From Mallotus nudiflorus (lineage: Eukaryota; Streptophyta; Magnoliopsida; Malpighiales; Euphorbiaceae), in assembly GCA_947683625.1 (NCBI GenBank), contig CANTUR010000145.1, positions 3,365,501 to 3,429,500 of the forward strand: a stretch of DNA of 64,000 nt. The letters run 5' to 3'. The position numbers and the translations under genes were made by a program. How positions within the stretch are numbered: the stretch's first letter is position 1; each line of letters begins with the position of its first letter. A model generated the notes under the pieces. The model was given only the letters and a program-made list of their open reading frames with translations. It made no database searches and was not told the DNA's origin. Shown one piece after another: positions 1 to 14,081 of this stretch.

Positions 1-1356
1 AGCATAAAATTATGTATTTATCCCTATAATACAAAAATACACACAATATACTATTATTACTCAAAAATTTTATAAAATTTATATAAATGCATAAAAATTA
101 TTCTCTCAACATATATATTATTAATATTAACTAAAACACATATTTAAACCAATATTTCAACAAAAATCCAGCTCTAACCTAATTTTTCAATATTGACATA
201 AACTATAAATATTCATAAAAATTATATAATATTCTCAAAAATTAATTTCTCAACACTAAAATAAATAACAATATATAATATCACTAAATCAACCAATATT
301 ATAATTTAATAAATTAATTTACGAAAATTAATAAAATATTCAAAAATTCACAAAAATTAAAATAAATTCCAAAAATCATACAAAAATTCATAGAGATAGA
401 TTAAGCTACTAGGAATTACATTTGTAAAGGGAGTTTACAAGATTCAAGATAAATTAAGTTAAAAAAAATTCGAAACCCTAGAACACAAAAACTAAAAAAT
501 CAACAAAAACTCATGAAAATAGAAATCAAAGCTCAAACTAAGCTTGGATTAGTGCTCACCGGTGCAAGAGGAAGAGAAAGACACTGGAATCAAAGGAAAT
601 GGTGGCCGAAAATGGAGGTTGGCCAGAATCTATAGAGTTTTGGCTTCTTCGGTTTCTGCCTGCCACCGACAAGCTGTTGGTGGTTGACAATGAGGAAGAT
701 GGAGGAGATGATGGTGGTGACTGGCTAGAAGAGAGAGAGGCGTAGTGAGGGATGAAGATCGGGTCGCGCGAAGGGGAAGAGAAGGAGAAGACACTATGTT
801 CTTCTTTCCCGTTTCTTGTATGTTTCTATATATGTATATACATATTTAACTAATAAACTATATAATATAATTTACTAAAACTTTATTTTACAATATTATA
901 TAATATAACATTAAATTTACACCACATAAATAAAGTATCTCATACACACATATATAATATTACACACACATAAAATAATAATAAACCCTAATTATATGTG
1001 TGTATATATATATAATAACACATAAAATAACCATAAAAATAATGTAGTTTAATAATAATAATAAATAATATAATTTAAATAATAAAATAATACTAAAATT
1101 TAAGTCAATCAATAAAATAATATTAGTACTTAAATAATATTACAAAAATAATTATTTTCAAAGTCGTAAATATAATGTAAATTAATCGTCCAAAATAATA
1201 AGTTTTGAGATAAATATTTATGTTAAAAATTATAATTAAACATAAAATAATAAATATTAACCACAAAATAATCAAATAATCAAATATAACTTTTGAATTA
1301 TTAACACTGCATATCTCATTAAATATTAAAATCATTTAAAAACTAGGGTTATTATA
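1..1356 (-). mobile_element. Element G 3' LTR (5' portion; rest lies left of window)
   Basis: This is the LTR-start half of a minus-strand chromovirus LTR. Read on the minus strand it begins just after the polypurine tract with TATAATAACCC, a decayed TGTAATAACCC. It contains the GC-rich leader block (about 550-800) in an otherwise AT-rich sequence. Positions 880-1356 match 19316-19798, which is the same part of the other LTR of this element, so the two are a pair. The copy is old: the terminal TG has become TA. Confidence 0.85.
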
Positions 1357-1412
1357 GTCTCTCCTCCTTATAAGAATTCATCCCCAAATTCAAGAAAGAA
1401 TAATTATAAGAA

Positions 1413-1713
1413 TCAATGAGGAAAGAGATACGGGTAAGAAGCTCACATCTCAGCTTCTGTCTCCCAAGTGTGCTCTTCTATGTTGTTGCTGCGCCATAAC
1501 ACCATAACACCCAAATCTGCTTCGAACGCAACTGTTGAACTTAATAGTCTACGATCGCAACAGGTTCTTCCACAAATGTCAAATCTTCACTTACTTCCAC
1601 GCTATCGAGCTGCAATACGTGCGAAGGGTCTAAAATATACTTCCTCAGCATCAAGATATGGAACACTGGATGCACTTGAGATAAACTCGAAGGCAAAGCC
1701 AACCGATATACAA
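1413..1713 (-). pseudogene. Element G pol 3' end (chromodomain region), degraded
   Basis: Minus-strand translation gives the C-terminal chromodomain end of Pol, terminating at a stop at 1413-1415. The polypurine tract (minus-strand AAGGAGGAGAGA, about 1358-1370) and the LTR follow. The coding sequence is cut at 1713 by solo LTR L and resumes at 4781. Point changes and stops make it non-functional. The plus-strand ORF here is antisense to this segment. Confidence 0.8.
1709..1713. repeat. Target-site duplication of solo LTR L (left copy)
   Basis: TACAA here pairs with TGCAA at 4781-4785 directly after the LTR. The uninterrupted relatives read TGCAA at this pol site, so the left copy carries one G-to-A change. 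Confidence 0.75.
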
Positions 1714-4700
1714 TGTAATATCCCGAGATTTTAAATAATTTTAAACTGCATCGAGATATGCAGTGTTAATAATTTTTATAAATATATTTGATTATTTAAT
1801 TAGTTTGTTAATTATTAAGTTATTTTTAGTTATTTTAAATTTCTTATGTAAAATTTTCCCGAGAAATTTATTTTTGGGAAAATTAAAACCTAAATAAATG
1901 TTTATTAATTATGTTAGTCGATTTTACGTATTTGCATGAGTCCATGCATGATTTTAATTATCGTATTAATATATATACATATACATGCATATATATATAC
2001 ATATTTAATAATTAGGGTTTATTTTAATTAAGTATATATTATATATTTTTATTAAATTAATATGTATTATACATATATGTATATGTATATAAATATTGGT
2101 TTGATAATTTTTAAAATGTGGTGTAGATTATTTTTGAATATAATATCAATATTTATAATATTAAAAGTTAAAGATATATATATACACACAAATATATAAA
2201 GTTACATTAATTTACGATTTGTGCCCCTCTCACCCTCCCCTTCACAACCCGACACCCATCTCCACCATCTCCATCCGTTCTATCGATCAGAGGCCATTGG
2301 ATTGCCTCCCAGATGTCCACCTTCTTTTTCTTGCAGCTCTGCCACCTTCTGTCATCCTTCCCGACGCCGGTGAAGTGGAAGATCGTGATTTGTCCGGAAG
2401 TTGGCCTCTCCTTCATTCCTCATGATTTCGGCCACCATTTTGTACCCCATTCGTCTCTATCGATTCCCTGAGATTCGGTGGTTCCTATTTCAAGCTCTTT
2501 TTGACCGGAAATCAAGTGGTGGTAAAGGTTTGAGCTCATTTTCATTTCGGCTCTTCTTGAATTTTTGATTTTTTTTCGATAAATCCTGTTAGATTTAGGC
2601 TTAATTACTTCACAAGGACTTATCCTCTTACCTCAATCTACATCCTATCATTTTTATAGAATTTTTAGGAATTATTTTGATTTTTGTGAATTTTTCATTA
2701 TTTTATTAATATTTTCTAATTTTTGTAAATTAATAAAATAAATTATAAAATTATGGTTTATGGTGTTTATAGGGGTTAAAATGAATTTTAAAAATTTATT
2801 TGTAAATTTTGTGATTTTTTTATAATTATTATGAATTTATTTAGTTTAGGTGATTTTTGGAAAATTAGGTTAAATGAACATTTTGTTAAAATTAATTGGT
2901 TATTTGAGTATAATTATTGATTTTATTGAATTACATGTTGAGAAATTAATTTTTAAACAATTGTATAATTTTTAGTGAATTTTTGAATAATTATAGTGTA
3001 TTATGTGAAATTATATATAACTAGGGGTATTTTGGTAATTTGGTACTAAATTGGTTAAAAATTAAGTTAAATTGGTTTTAATAATTATTTAAGGTATAAA
3101 AATGATTTTTACAAATTATTTAGTATTTTTAACTAATTAAAACTATTTTTCAAAATTTTTTTTCAAATTATGTATAATATACTATTTTCGTAAATAAATG
3201 AGTTTTTAATGATTTTTAATATGTTGTAGGGCTAATTATGTAATTTGAATTTATAAAATGAATTTTGGTTAATATTTATGAATTTATCGAGAATTTTTTT
3301 ATTTTTAATAATATTTTATTAAAAATTAGGATTTTATTATAATTATCGATGAAATAAATATTTTCAATGTTTTAAATATCTAATTGGCTAAATTTTGATT
3401 ATTAAAGGGTATTTTTGGTATTTTTAGAATTTAAATATATTATGTGCATATTTCATGAATTGTGAACTTCGGTCGGTAGAATTGTAGTTTGGGAGTCCGA
3501 CCGAGGGGTTGTGAGACTGTGTATTTTCGAAGTGTGTTTTCTTGTAGGACCGGCTCTACTTTCTGAGTAGAGAGATGTCTGTTTTATAGGGGAGGTTCTA
3601 CTGAATTTTTGAAAGAATTCTCGTAAAACGTGACATCCGATCAAATCCCTATTCCTTATTTGTGTCCGGTGTTTTAGATCGAGTCTCTAGAATTTCATTA
3701 GACTTATTCTGATTTCATATTGTCATTTATTTGTTTAGTTGCACCGAGACCGAGGCCTAGTGGACCAGGCCCAACAGACTCGTCTCAAGGAGCGCACAAC
3801 TGTGAGTTGTTATTTTATATATACGTGTTTTAGGGTTGATGTTTTAGAAATGTATGTTTAACCTAGTAGGCAGCACTAGGACTGAGTACGTATCGGTACG
3901 ATGATAGAATTTAGGTTAAATTACTAACCTATTATGGATATTGATTAGATTGATTCGATTAATGTGTGATGTGATTTCAGAGTGTGATTGCTAAAGCTCG
4001 GTTGACCAAGTGTCTCGGGGCCAATCACACTGACAGTCAGACTGTTGGAGCTCGATTGACTTAGTGTCTCGAGGCCAGTCTACTGTCCAAATGGAACAAG
4101 TGAATTTATATGGATAAGTGAACCTATACGGCTAGAGCACTGTCTAACACTATTTTGAGGTTGCGATCATTTAAAGTTCTATTTCATAATTCATAAATGG
4201 TTATTATTTTCATTATTATATAAAATGATTTTTGCTGCATCCGTGTGTATTTGCCTATATATATTTTTATTATATATACTATTCAATTTGTGCATTTGTC
4301 ATTTAGCTATGCATGTATATATATTATAACAATTCACTCAGTGAGGTCTGACTCCCCTCCGTTGATTATTTTTCAAGAGAGTCTTCATCCTCAGACCTCA
4401 GTAGCAGTCCCTTACACCGGATTTCTTCTGCCCCAGCTTTACTATGTAAACTGCTCACTTGATTTTATTTGTATTCTAATCACTACAGTAGTTAAGTTTA
4501 TGGGATGTTTATTTTATATGTATGAGATTTGTATTTTAAAGAATTGAAACAAGAATTTGTATTAAAAGATATTATAAATATGAGATATGTTTGTGTTATT
4601 AAATCAGCTGATGAGTTGCTTTGTTATTTTGAGATTTTAATTTCCACTGCAAGATATTTTATTTATTTTATTATTATTGCATGCTTTTATTTTATTTTTA

Positions 4701-4780
4701 AAGGCTTGCTACGGGTTCCAGATTCGAAAGAATTCCCATTCCCTAGCGTCGATCATGGCCCCCTTTTTTGAGTCGTGACA
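1714..4780 (+). mobile_element. Solo LTR L, inserted in element G integrase
   Basis: A complete plus-strand LTR of 3067 bp starts TGTAATATCCCGAG and ends GAGTCGTGACA. It is flanked by a near-perfect 5-bp duplication and carries no internal domain, so it is a solo LTR left by LTR-LTR recombination. It splits the minus-strand pol of G in the GPY/F part of integrase. It retains the family modules: GC-rich leader (2220-2420), hairpin block (3550-3640), exon-like block (3740-3800), tandem hairpins (about 3975-4090), and the bracketed GAGGTCTGA hairpin (about 4340-4405). Confidence 0.92.
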
Positions 4781-7700
4781 TGCAACAGTGCCAACTCTCT
4801 CTAGAATCTCGAATGGTCCAATATACCTTAGTGCTAGCTTACCCTTCTTGTCAAATCTCATCACACCCTTCATCGAAGATACCTTCAGAAAAATATAGTC
4901 TCCTACCTGGAACTCCATATCTCTGTGTCTCGGATCCGCCTTTTCTGCCTGCTAACTACGATCTCTAATCTCCTCTTAATCACAACAACCTTCTCTGTAG
5001 CATCCCGAACCATCTCAGGTCTAGTCAATTCTCTCTCTCCACTCTCATCCTAACTCAGAGGGGATCTACACTTCCTTCCATACAAAGCCCCATATGGTGC
5101 CATTCCAATACTACTATGGTAGCTATTATTATAAGCAAACTCCACAAGTGGCAAATGATCATCCCAGCTACCTCCCAGATCCAAAACACACATCCTCAAC
5201 ATATCTTCAGTGTCTAGATCATTCTCTCAGACTAACCATCTGTCTGAGGATGAAAAGCAATACAAAAATCTAACCTAGTGCCAATCACTTCGTGAAACTT
5301 CTACCAAAAATGAGAAGTAAAAACTAAACCTCTGTCTAACACAATGGACACAAGTACCCCATGAAGGCACACAATATGCTTCACATATAACTTTGCCAAT
5401 CTAGCTATAGAATAAGTGGCTTTCACAAGCAAAAAATCTGTAAACTTGGTCAACCTGTCCATAATCACCCAGATGGAATCATATCCATCCATAGAACGAG
5501 GTAAACCAACCACAAAATCCATAGGAATCCTTTCCCACTTCCACTCAAGAATAGGAAGAGGCTGAAACTTCCCAGAAGGCTTCTAATGTTTAGCTTTCAA
5601 TTGCTGACACATTAGACACTTAGCAACATAATCAGTAACATCCTTCTTCAGTCCATCCTACCAGTACAAGTCTCTGATACTGTGGTACATCTTAGTGACA
5701 CCTGGATGTATGTTGTAGGCTATAGAATGTGCTTCCTCAAGGATCTCTTCTCTCAAATTATCCACATTAGGAATACACAATCTACCACTAATCCACAAAA
5801 CACCATTATCATCAAGTGTGAAATCAGTGAACTTTCCTGCTCGAACATTCTCTGTAAGCTCTTCCAGAATAGGATCTCAGCTCTGAGCTGCCTTAATCCT
5901 ATCTCTTAATATATATCACACCTTAAACTGAGCTAGCAGTCCACCGGATCTACTCACCTTCATCATCAGATCTTGATCCACTAACTGATGCAACTCTTGG
6001 ATCAACAGTCTCCTCTCCATATTGATGTGAGCAAGAGTCAAGGCATCTGTTACCACATTAGCCTTGCTTAGATGATAAAGGATCTCGTAGTTATAATCTT
6101 ACAATAGTTCCAACCATCTCCTTTTCCTCAGATTCAAATCTCTTTGCTGGAAAATGTACTTAAGGCTCTTGTGATCAGTAAAAATCTCACAAGGCACCCT
6201 GTACAAGTAATGTCTCCAAAACCTGAGATCAAAGATCACTGTAGCCATCTCTAGGTCATGGGTAGGATAGTTTTATTCATGCTTCTTCAACTGCCTTGAA
6301 GCATAAGCTATCACCCTACCATTCTGCATCAACACACAACCTAGGCCAACTCTAAAGGCATCATAATACACTGTAAACTTATCTACTCCATTAGGCAAAG
6401 CTAAAACTGGAGTCGTGGTCAACTTCTCCTTCAACAACTAAAAGTTATTCTCATAAGCATCTGACCACTCAAACTTCATGTTCTTTTGAGCCAAGCGAGT
6501 CATAGGAGTTGCAATTCTAGAAAAATCCTGTAAAAACCTCTTATAATACCCAGCTAAACCCAGAAAACTCTGAATCTTAATAATTGAAGTTGGACTAGGC
6601 CACTCAGACACTGCCTTAATCTTCTGTGGATCAACTTGGATACCCTCTTTAAACACCTCGTGTCCAAAAAAAAGCAACACTCTCTAACCAGAAATCACAC
6701 TTCAAGAATTTAGTATAAAGCTGATGTTCTCTCAATGTCTATAGTACAGTCCTTAAATAATATACATGCTCCTTCATACTCTTTGAATACACTAGTATAT
6801 CATCGAGGAAGACAACTACAAACTAATTCAAAAATGGTCTAAATACCTTATCCATCAGATCCATGAAAGCTGCTGGTGCATTAGTCAAGCCAAAAGACAT
6901 CACCAGAAACTCATAGTGGCCATATCGAGTGCAGAACGCCATTTTAGAAATATCTGCTTCTCTGATCCGTAACTAATGATAACCTGACCTCAAATCAATC
7001 TTAGAAAAGAATTGTGCACCCTGTAGCTAATCAAACAAGTCATCTATCCTCGGGAGAGGATACTTGTTCTTCACTGTCACCTTGTTCAATTCTTTATAAT
7101 CAATGCACAGTCTTAGGGTACCATCCTTCTTCCTCACAAATAGGATTGGTGCACCCCAAGGAGAAACACTGGGTCTCATAAAACCCTTATCCAGTAATTC
7201 CTGTAATTGCTCCTTCAACTCTTTCAACTCTGCAGGAGCCATTATGTAGGGTGGCATTGAAATAGGGGTAGTGCCTGGAACCCCATCTATACAGAACTCA
7301 ATCTCTCTGTGAGGTGGTAAACTTGGCAACTCCTTAGGAAAAACATCAGCAAACTCACAGGCAATAGGAACATCTGTGAGCTACAACTTCTCCACTGAAA
7401 TATCACTAACTAATGCTAAATAACCCTAACAACCTTTCCTCAGCATCTTCCTAGCCGTAATAGAGGAAATGAGATTCTAAGGTGCAGAACTCTTATCACC
7501 AATGAACTTAAACTCTTTTTCATCAGGAATTCTAAAAATCACCTTTTTACTCCGACAATCCATAATGGCATAGTACTGAGATAACTAATCCATACCGAGA
7601 ATAACATCAAACTCCATCACATCCAACAATATCAAATCAGCGGGAATTCTCTACCTCCAATGAAAACTAGACAACCAAAAGAATAATATTGGTGTCCAAT

Positions 7701-8585
7701 GAATCGCTTAGAGGAGTGGCGATAGACAAAGGAAAAGCCATCCTCGAAGCTTGCCAATAAGACTTGGAAATAAAAACAGGAGAAAAAAATGAATGTGTGG
7801 CACCCAGATCAAATAGAACCCAAGCATCCAGGTAACAAATAGAAATAATACTTGCCACGACTGCATTAGATGCCTGAGCATCCTGCTGAGTGAGATGAAA
7901 GACTCTGGTCTGACCTCAACCTCCCGGCTGACTGGTAGAAGCCTGGCCAATACCTCTGGCACTACCTCTGGTACCTTTACCATGACCTTACTGAGGAACA
8001 ATCTGAGTAGAACTCTGGTGCTGAGCTGGAGGGAACTAAAAAGGTAATAGTACTGCACTAGCAATCAACTGCTGTGGAAATTACAGAATCTGTTGTGGCT
8101 GATAACCAAAATAGGGACATGATCTGGAATAGTGTCCCATCTGTCTGCATCGAAAACAAGTCAATGGTGCCATGTAACACGGTCCCTGATGGACTCTGCC
8201 ACACATCTGACAAACACTGGCAGTTGACCCAGAGCTACAACCATTGCTGCTGCTCGAAGCACCTAATCCAAATATGATCGATCTGCGCTGACCTCCATGA
8301 CCATGTCTACTACCCCTGTGTACCCTCTACTGCTATCTCTGACTCTGCTATACTGGGCCCCTCTGCTGACTACTTGAACCAATCTAAAAACTCGAGTACG
8401 GAGTAGTTTAAAATCCACTTGACTGAGTGCCCAACTGGTAATAATCAGGCATAGCTCCTTGCTTAACTAGCCCAGCTCAATCTCCTTAGCCAACTCTATC
8501 ATCGACTCTAGAGTAAGGCCTGCTGTAGGCATACTAGTAAATGCAAAACCCAAACCAGTAACATACATGGTGACTGCAAAGTACT
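4781..8585 (-). pseudogene. Element G gag-pol, central part, decayed
   Basis: On the minus strand this reads, from high to low coordinates: Gag C-terminus (8467-8580), zinc-knuckle region (about 8130-8260), protease with LFDLGATHSF (7780-7830), reverse transcriptase (about 6430-7330), RNase H (about 6100-6420), and integrase (4781-5850). Many stops and frameshifts break it; open stretches survive only in pieces, such as integrase core 5301-5522, RT 7027-7329 and protease 7667-7858. It continues leftward at 1413-1713 beyond solo LTR L, and rightward at 14082-14714 beyond solo LTR H. It is a Ty3/gypsy Gag-Pol relic of the same lineage as elements A and B/C, clearly older than either. Confidence 0.88.
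8581..8585. repeat. Target-site duplication of solo LTR H (left copy)
   Basis: GTACT here matches GTACT at 14082-14086, immediately outside the other end of H. Both lie in the gag of G, whose reading continues across the pair. Confidence 0.8.
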
Positions 8586-9864
8586 TTGACATGACCCAAA
8601 ATAAGGTGCCATGACCAGTGCTAAGGAACGGGAATTCTTTCAAATCCGGAACCCGTAGCGAGCCTTGAGTATAATAAAAACATACAATAAGTAAATTAAA
8701 ACAAATAAAAATACATGAAAATTTAAAAGTCAATAATTATGATAATATAAGCTCCGTATATCATAAAATAAAATATTTTAATACAACATTCAAAGATAAA
8801 CCTCTAAATTAAAATCATAACCAGTAAATATGAATACAACTCACAACTGAAACAAATACAACTACTGTAGTTTCTAGAGTACATTATAAAACTAGGTAGA
8901 TGATTTACATAATAAAGCCAGGGCGAAAGAAATCCAACGAACAGGTCTACTACTGAGGTCTGATGAAGAAGACTTTCTTGTAGAAATATAAACTGAGGGG
9001 AGTCAGACCTCACTGAGTGAATTATTATAATATGTATACACACATTTATAAATGACAAATGTAAACACTCAAAAGTATTTAATAAATATATATACAGGCA
9101 TATACACACATATGCAGCAAAAATCATTTTATAATGAAAATCATCGGTTTATGAAGGATCAAATAGAACCCCATATTTTTGCAACCTCAAATATCAATAG
9201 AACTCACTTAAGCCATACAGGCCCACTTAGTTCCAAATAATTCACTTGGTCTAATTGGACAATAGACTGGCCCCGAGACACTAAGTCAACCAAGCTCCAA
9301 CAATCTAATTGTCAGTGTGATTAGCCCCGAGACACTTGGTTAACTGAGCTTTAGCAATCACACTCTCAATCACATCAATCTCAATCAAATCAATCAATAA
9401 GTCATAATCCACCAATAGGTTAGTAATTTAACCTAAAATCTACAGTCGTACTATTACGTACTCGGTCCTAGTGCTGCCTACTAGGAAGCACGTTCTATCG
9501 ATATTCTTCATTTATAAAAAACATACATTCAAGAAAATAAATGATGAATAATGATATTTAAAATAAACAAATATACCATATATATACGAAAAATATACCT
9601 AAAATAAACTAAGTATATTTCAGGTATATATACGTATAATCAGCTTAAATAAATCACAAACATAGTAAATTAAACCAATAATATAATTAAAAAAAAGCAA
9701 GATTTAATTCGAGAGGAAAACATGCATTTATTTCACAATATACTAAAAATATCCTAAAAGCATACCTAAAATATACTTAAATATTCAAATAGGCAATTAT
9801 GCAAAAACTTATGTTTAAAATATAGAATTTCTAAAACATGCACCCTAAGCAATGCATATATATT
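8586..9864 (-). mobile_element. Solo LTR H, segment 1 (LTR 3' part)
   Basis: Minus-strand LTR whose 3' end lies at 8586/8587 in gag of G (minus-strand GGGTCATGTCA for the usual GGGTCGTGACA). It holds the GAGGTCTGA hairpin block (about 8955-9020), the tandem-hairpin block (about 9255-9365) and the CACTAGG block (about 9450-9490). It is interrupted by solo LTR K at 9865 and resumes at 13103. Confidence 0.88.
9860..9864. repeat. Target-site duplication of solo LTR K (left copy)
   Basis: ATATT here is repeated at 13103-13107, directly after the end of K. Confidence 0.85.
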
Positions 9865-12800
9865 TGTCACGACCCAAAACAGGGGCCATGACCGGCGCTA
9901 GGGAACGGGAATTCTTTCGAATCCGGAACCTGTAGCAAGCCTAAAAATAAAATAAAACATGCAATAGTAATAACAATATATAATGCAATGGAAATAAAAA
10001 TCATAAATATCATAATAACATCTGCACTAACTGGATTTAAATTAAATCCTCATCTCATATATATATAAACTTTATTAATACAAATCCAGTTCAAATATAA
10101 TACAACATCTCTTAAATAATTTAATGACTACTGCAGTGTCTAGATAAAATAAAACTCAAGACTCAGAGAAGCAGTTTACATAAAGAAGCCGGGGCGGAAG
10201 AAATCCGGCGTACAGGCCTGCTACTGAGGTCTGAAGATGATGACTCTCCTGAAAAAATTAGTCAACGGAGGGGAGTCAGACCTCACTGAGTGAATTACTA
10301 TAATATATATACATGCATACTAAATGACAATGCATACAATCAATAGTGTATATCTAATATGTATATATACAGGCAAAATACACACAGATGCAGTAAAATC
10401 ATTTTATATATATTTCATTGAAAATCATCGTTTATGAAGAATCAAATAGAACCCTATGATATCGCAACCTCAAACAGTGTTAGACAACACTCTAGCCATA
10501 CAGGCTCACTTATTCCAAATATATCCACTTAATCCATTTAGACAGTAGACTGGCCCCGAGACACTAAGTCGACCGAGCTCCAGCAGTCTAACTGCCAGTG
10601 TGATTGGCCCCGAGACACTTGGTCAACCAAGCTCCAGCAATCACACCCAAATCACATCTCACACATCAGATAAATCAATTCAAATCAAAATCCTCAAACT
10701 GGTTAGTAATATAGCCTAAATGCTATAAGCGTACCGGTACGTACTCAGTCCTAGTGCTGCCCATTAGGTAGCACATTCTATTGATATCCTTCGTCAATAA
10801 TTATAAAACATTCATTCACAAATAAATGATGCATGAATTTAAATAAAATAACAATATAAACCATATATATACTGGAAAAACACCAAAAATAAACCAGGTA
10901 TATTTCGAGTATGTATACATCAAAAAAATCCAATCAAATTACAAATTAAGCTAGAAATATATTTAAAAGCATTTTAAAACATAAATGGTTAATAAAGCAT
11001 GCATATAATTCAAAATATACAGAAAATAAACCAAAATAAACTTAGGTAATAATTGAATTATTCATGCATAAATAATCAAAATAAAACATATTTTTCTAAA
11101 TCATGCACCCTAAATATATATATATATAATATAGTAACTCACACTTAGTGCACTCCTCGAGATGGGTCCGACGGGCCTGGTCCACTAGGCCTCGGTCTCG
11201 GCACAACTAAACAAATAATAATGACAGAAATCAGAATAAACCTAATAGAAATTCCTAGAAACTCGATCTAGAATATTAAATACAGAAACAGGATTAGGGA
11301 TCGACCGGACATCACGTTTTACGAGAATTCTACCAAAAATTCGGCAGAACCTCTCCTGTAAAACGGACATCTCTCTACTCAAAGAGTAGAGCCAACCCTG
11401 CAAAGAAACACACTTCGAAAAATAGGTACAACAATCATTCACAACCCCTCGGTCGAACTCCAAACTACAGTCTACCAACCGGGGTCCACAATCACAAAAC
11501 AATATAGAAATACCAAAAATACCCTTATAACATAGAAATACATTTTCTAAATAGAAATTACATAATTAGCCTTAAAACACAGTAAAAACTGATAAAAACT
11601 CATTTTATTAGTAAAACCGTATATTATATATATAATTGAAAATAATTCACAAAAAATAGTTTTAATTAGTTAAAAATACTAAATAAATTGTAAAAATCAT
11701 TTTTATACCTTACATAATTATTAAAACCAATTAAATTACATTTTTAGCCAATTAAGGGTAAAATTACCAAAATACCCCTATATATATAAATATACTAAAA
11801 TTACTTCAAAAATTCACCAAAAATAGTATAATTGCACAAAATTAATTTTCTCAACATATTTATTAATAATATCAATAATTAAACTCAATTCACTAATTAA
11901 TTTCAATTAAAAACACAATTAACCTAATTTTCCCAAAATTACATAAACCTAAATAATTCAAAATAAATACATAGAAATTCATAAAAATTCCAAATAAATT
12001 TCTATAATTCATTTCAACACCTGTATTCATCATAAAACACAATTTCATAATTTATTTATTTAATTTTCGAAAATTAGAAAATAATATTAAAATATTCAAA
12101 AATATCCAAAAATCAAAATAATCTCCAAAAATTCCACAAAAATTTACACATGTAGATTAAGCTACTAGGATCAACATTTTTTAACATACTTTTCATGAAT
12201 CAAACAATTCTAAGTTCAAAAAAATCAAAAACCCTAAAATGGCCGAATTGAAGATTTAGCTCAAACTTTATCAACCACTTGATTTCAGGCCAAAAGGAGC
12301 TTAGAATAGGGACCACCAGAGCTCAAGGAGTCGATGAAGACTGGTGGTGCGTGAAATGGTGGCCGGAATCGTGGTCGACGGCGAAGAGCTCAACTTGCTG
12401 CCATCACGAATTTCGGGCGTTCTAGCGGGCTTCCGGCTGCCTGGTCACGTCGGAGAGGAAGAGGAAGGAAGGGGGAGGAGGTTGGCGGCAGTTGGTGGCG
12501 GCGAAGGGCGGTCCGGCGAGGTGGAACGGGAGGCACAGTGAGGGTAGGTGTCGGGAGAGAAGAAGGAAGAGGGAGGGGTAATTCGGTAATTTGGCAAAAA
12601 TTTTGATTTTCAACTATATATATGTATATATATATATATATACTTTATACTATATATTAAAATAATATTAAATTACATACACATTAAATATACACCACAC
12701 ACTTATAATTTAATATTTTAATAATTTAATACTAAATAAAATAATTAAATAACAATCAAACTAATAAAAAAATAAAAAAAATAATAGGGTAATTAATTAA

Positions 12801-13102
12801 ACACTAATTAAATAAATAAGTACACATATATACATTATTTAGTATTTTAAAAATATGTATGAGTTGATGCAATTATGGAAATTCATTTAAAATAATTAAA
12901 TATAAATAGTTTACGTATCAATTTTCCCGAAAATGCAAGTCCCGGGAAAATTTTACGTAAAGCACTTAAAATAATAATAAACAATTAAAATTAGCTTTAA
13001 TTAAATAACAGACTCATAAAAATTTCATAAATATATACAAAAATTATTAACATTGCATATCCCGATGCAGTATAAAAATATTTTAAAACACGGGATATTA
13101 CA
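9865..13102 (-). mobile_element. Solo LTR K, nested in LTR H
   Basis: A complete minus-strand LTR of 3238 bp. On the plus strand it begins TGTCACGACCC and ends CGGGATATTACA. A perfect 5-bp duplication (ATATT) flanks it and there is no internal domain. Its length is within one base of the LTRs of element A (3239 bp). All family modules are present in the expected order, including the GC-rich leader with a splice-donor-like end (about 12300-12560, antisense). It sits at the deepest of six observed nesting levels. Confidence 0.93.
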
Positions 13103-13694
13103 ATATTATAATAACTCATAGTTGTGCACTCCTCAAGACGGGTCCGATGGGCCTAGTCCACTAGGCCTCGGTCACGGCGCAACTAACAATAAAATCACAA
13201 TACGAAAATTAGAAAATAATAATAAAATTCACAAAAATCAAAATAAATTCCATAAAAATTCCAAAGTGTAGATTAAGCTAAAGGAAGCATATTTTGTGAA
13301 GGAATTAAGCTTCAATCTTAAAGATCGAAGTTCAAAAAAATTGAGAAACATAAATGGCCGAAAATGAAATCAAGCTCAAATCCTTACCAAATTGAGTTTT
13401 CAAGCTACAAGGAGCTAGGAATCGGCTTCTATGGAGTCTAGGGAGTTCAACGGCACCAAAATCACTAGATTTGGTGGCTGAAAAGTTGGTGAACGGAGCA
13501 AAGTTGGTTCTTGGCAAATTCCAGCTTCCACAAGTATGGACGGCGCCGGAGAAGACGGTGGGAGGTGGCGAAGCAGCTGGAGGATGAGGTGGCACTCCAG
13601 GAGGCACACCGACAGCCTGGTATCATACTTGCAGTGGTGAGGGAGGGGAGGGGGATGTTGTCGGGGGTGAGGGAAAAGAAGAAGATGTTTCTTC

Positions 13695-13746
<52 letters not shown>

Positions 13747-14081
13747 CTTTATATTATAATAATAAAAACTAATAATATATGTACACATTAAACACACACC
13801 ACACACAATATATATATATATATATACACAAAATAATGATAATGCATGAAACAATATAATTAGTTAAAATAAAATAATATTAAACAATAAAATATTATTT
13901 AAATATTATTTCCAAAATAATGAGTTTCAGAATAAATTTTACGTAGAAAACTATAAATAAACGTAAAATAACATTAATTATTCATAAAATAATTAAATAA
14001 TCAAATATATATATATATAAATTTATTAATATTGCATATCCCGATATAATATAAAAACTTTTAAAAACTCGGGTTATAACA
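13103..14081 (-). mobile_element. Solo LTR H, segment 2 (LTR 5' part)
   Basis: Continuation of H after K. It starts in the exon-like block (13125-13190), then jumps directly to leader-proximal sequence. About 0.9 kb that K has between these points, including the CTCTACTC hairpin block, is missing. A long TA dinucleotide run lies at about 13699-13742. It ends GGGTTATAACA (minus-strand LTR start TGTTATAACCC), followed by the GTACT duplication. Confidence 0.87.

Noticed and set aside
5682..5909. Plus-strand ORFs in 4768-8277
   Set aside because: Antisense to the decayed minus-strand pol of element G; no independent features.
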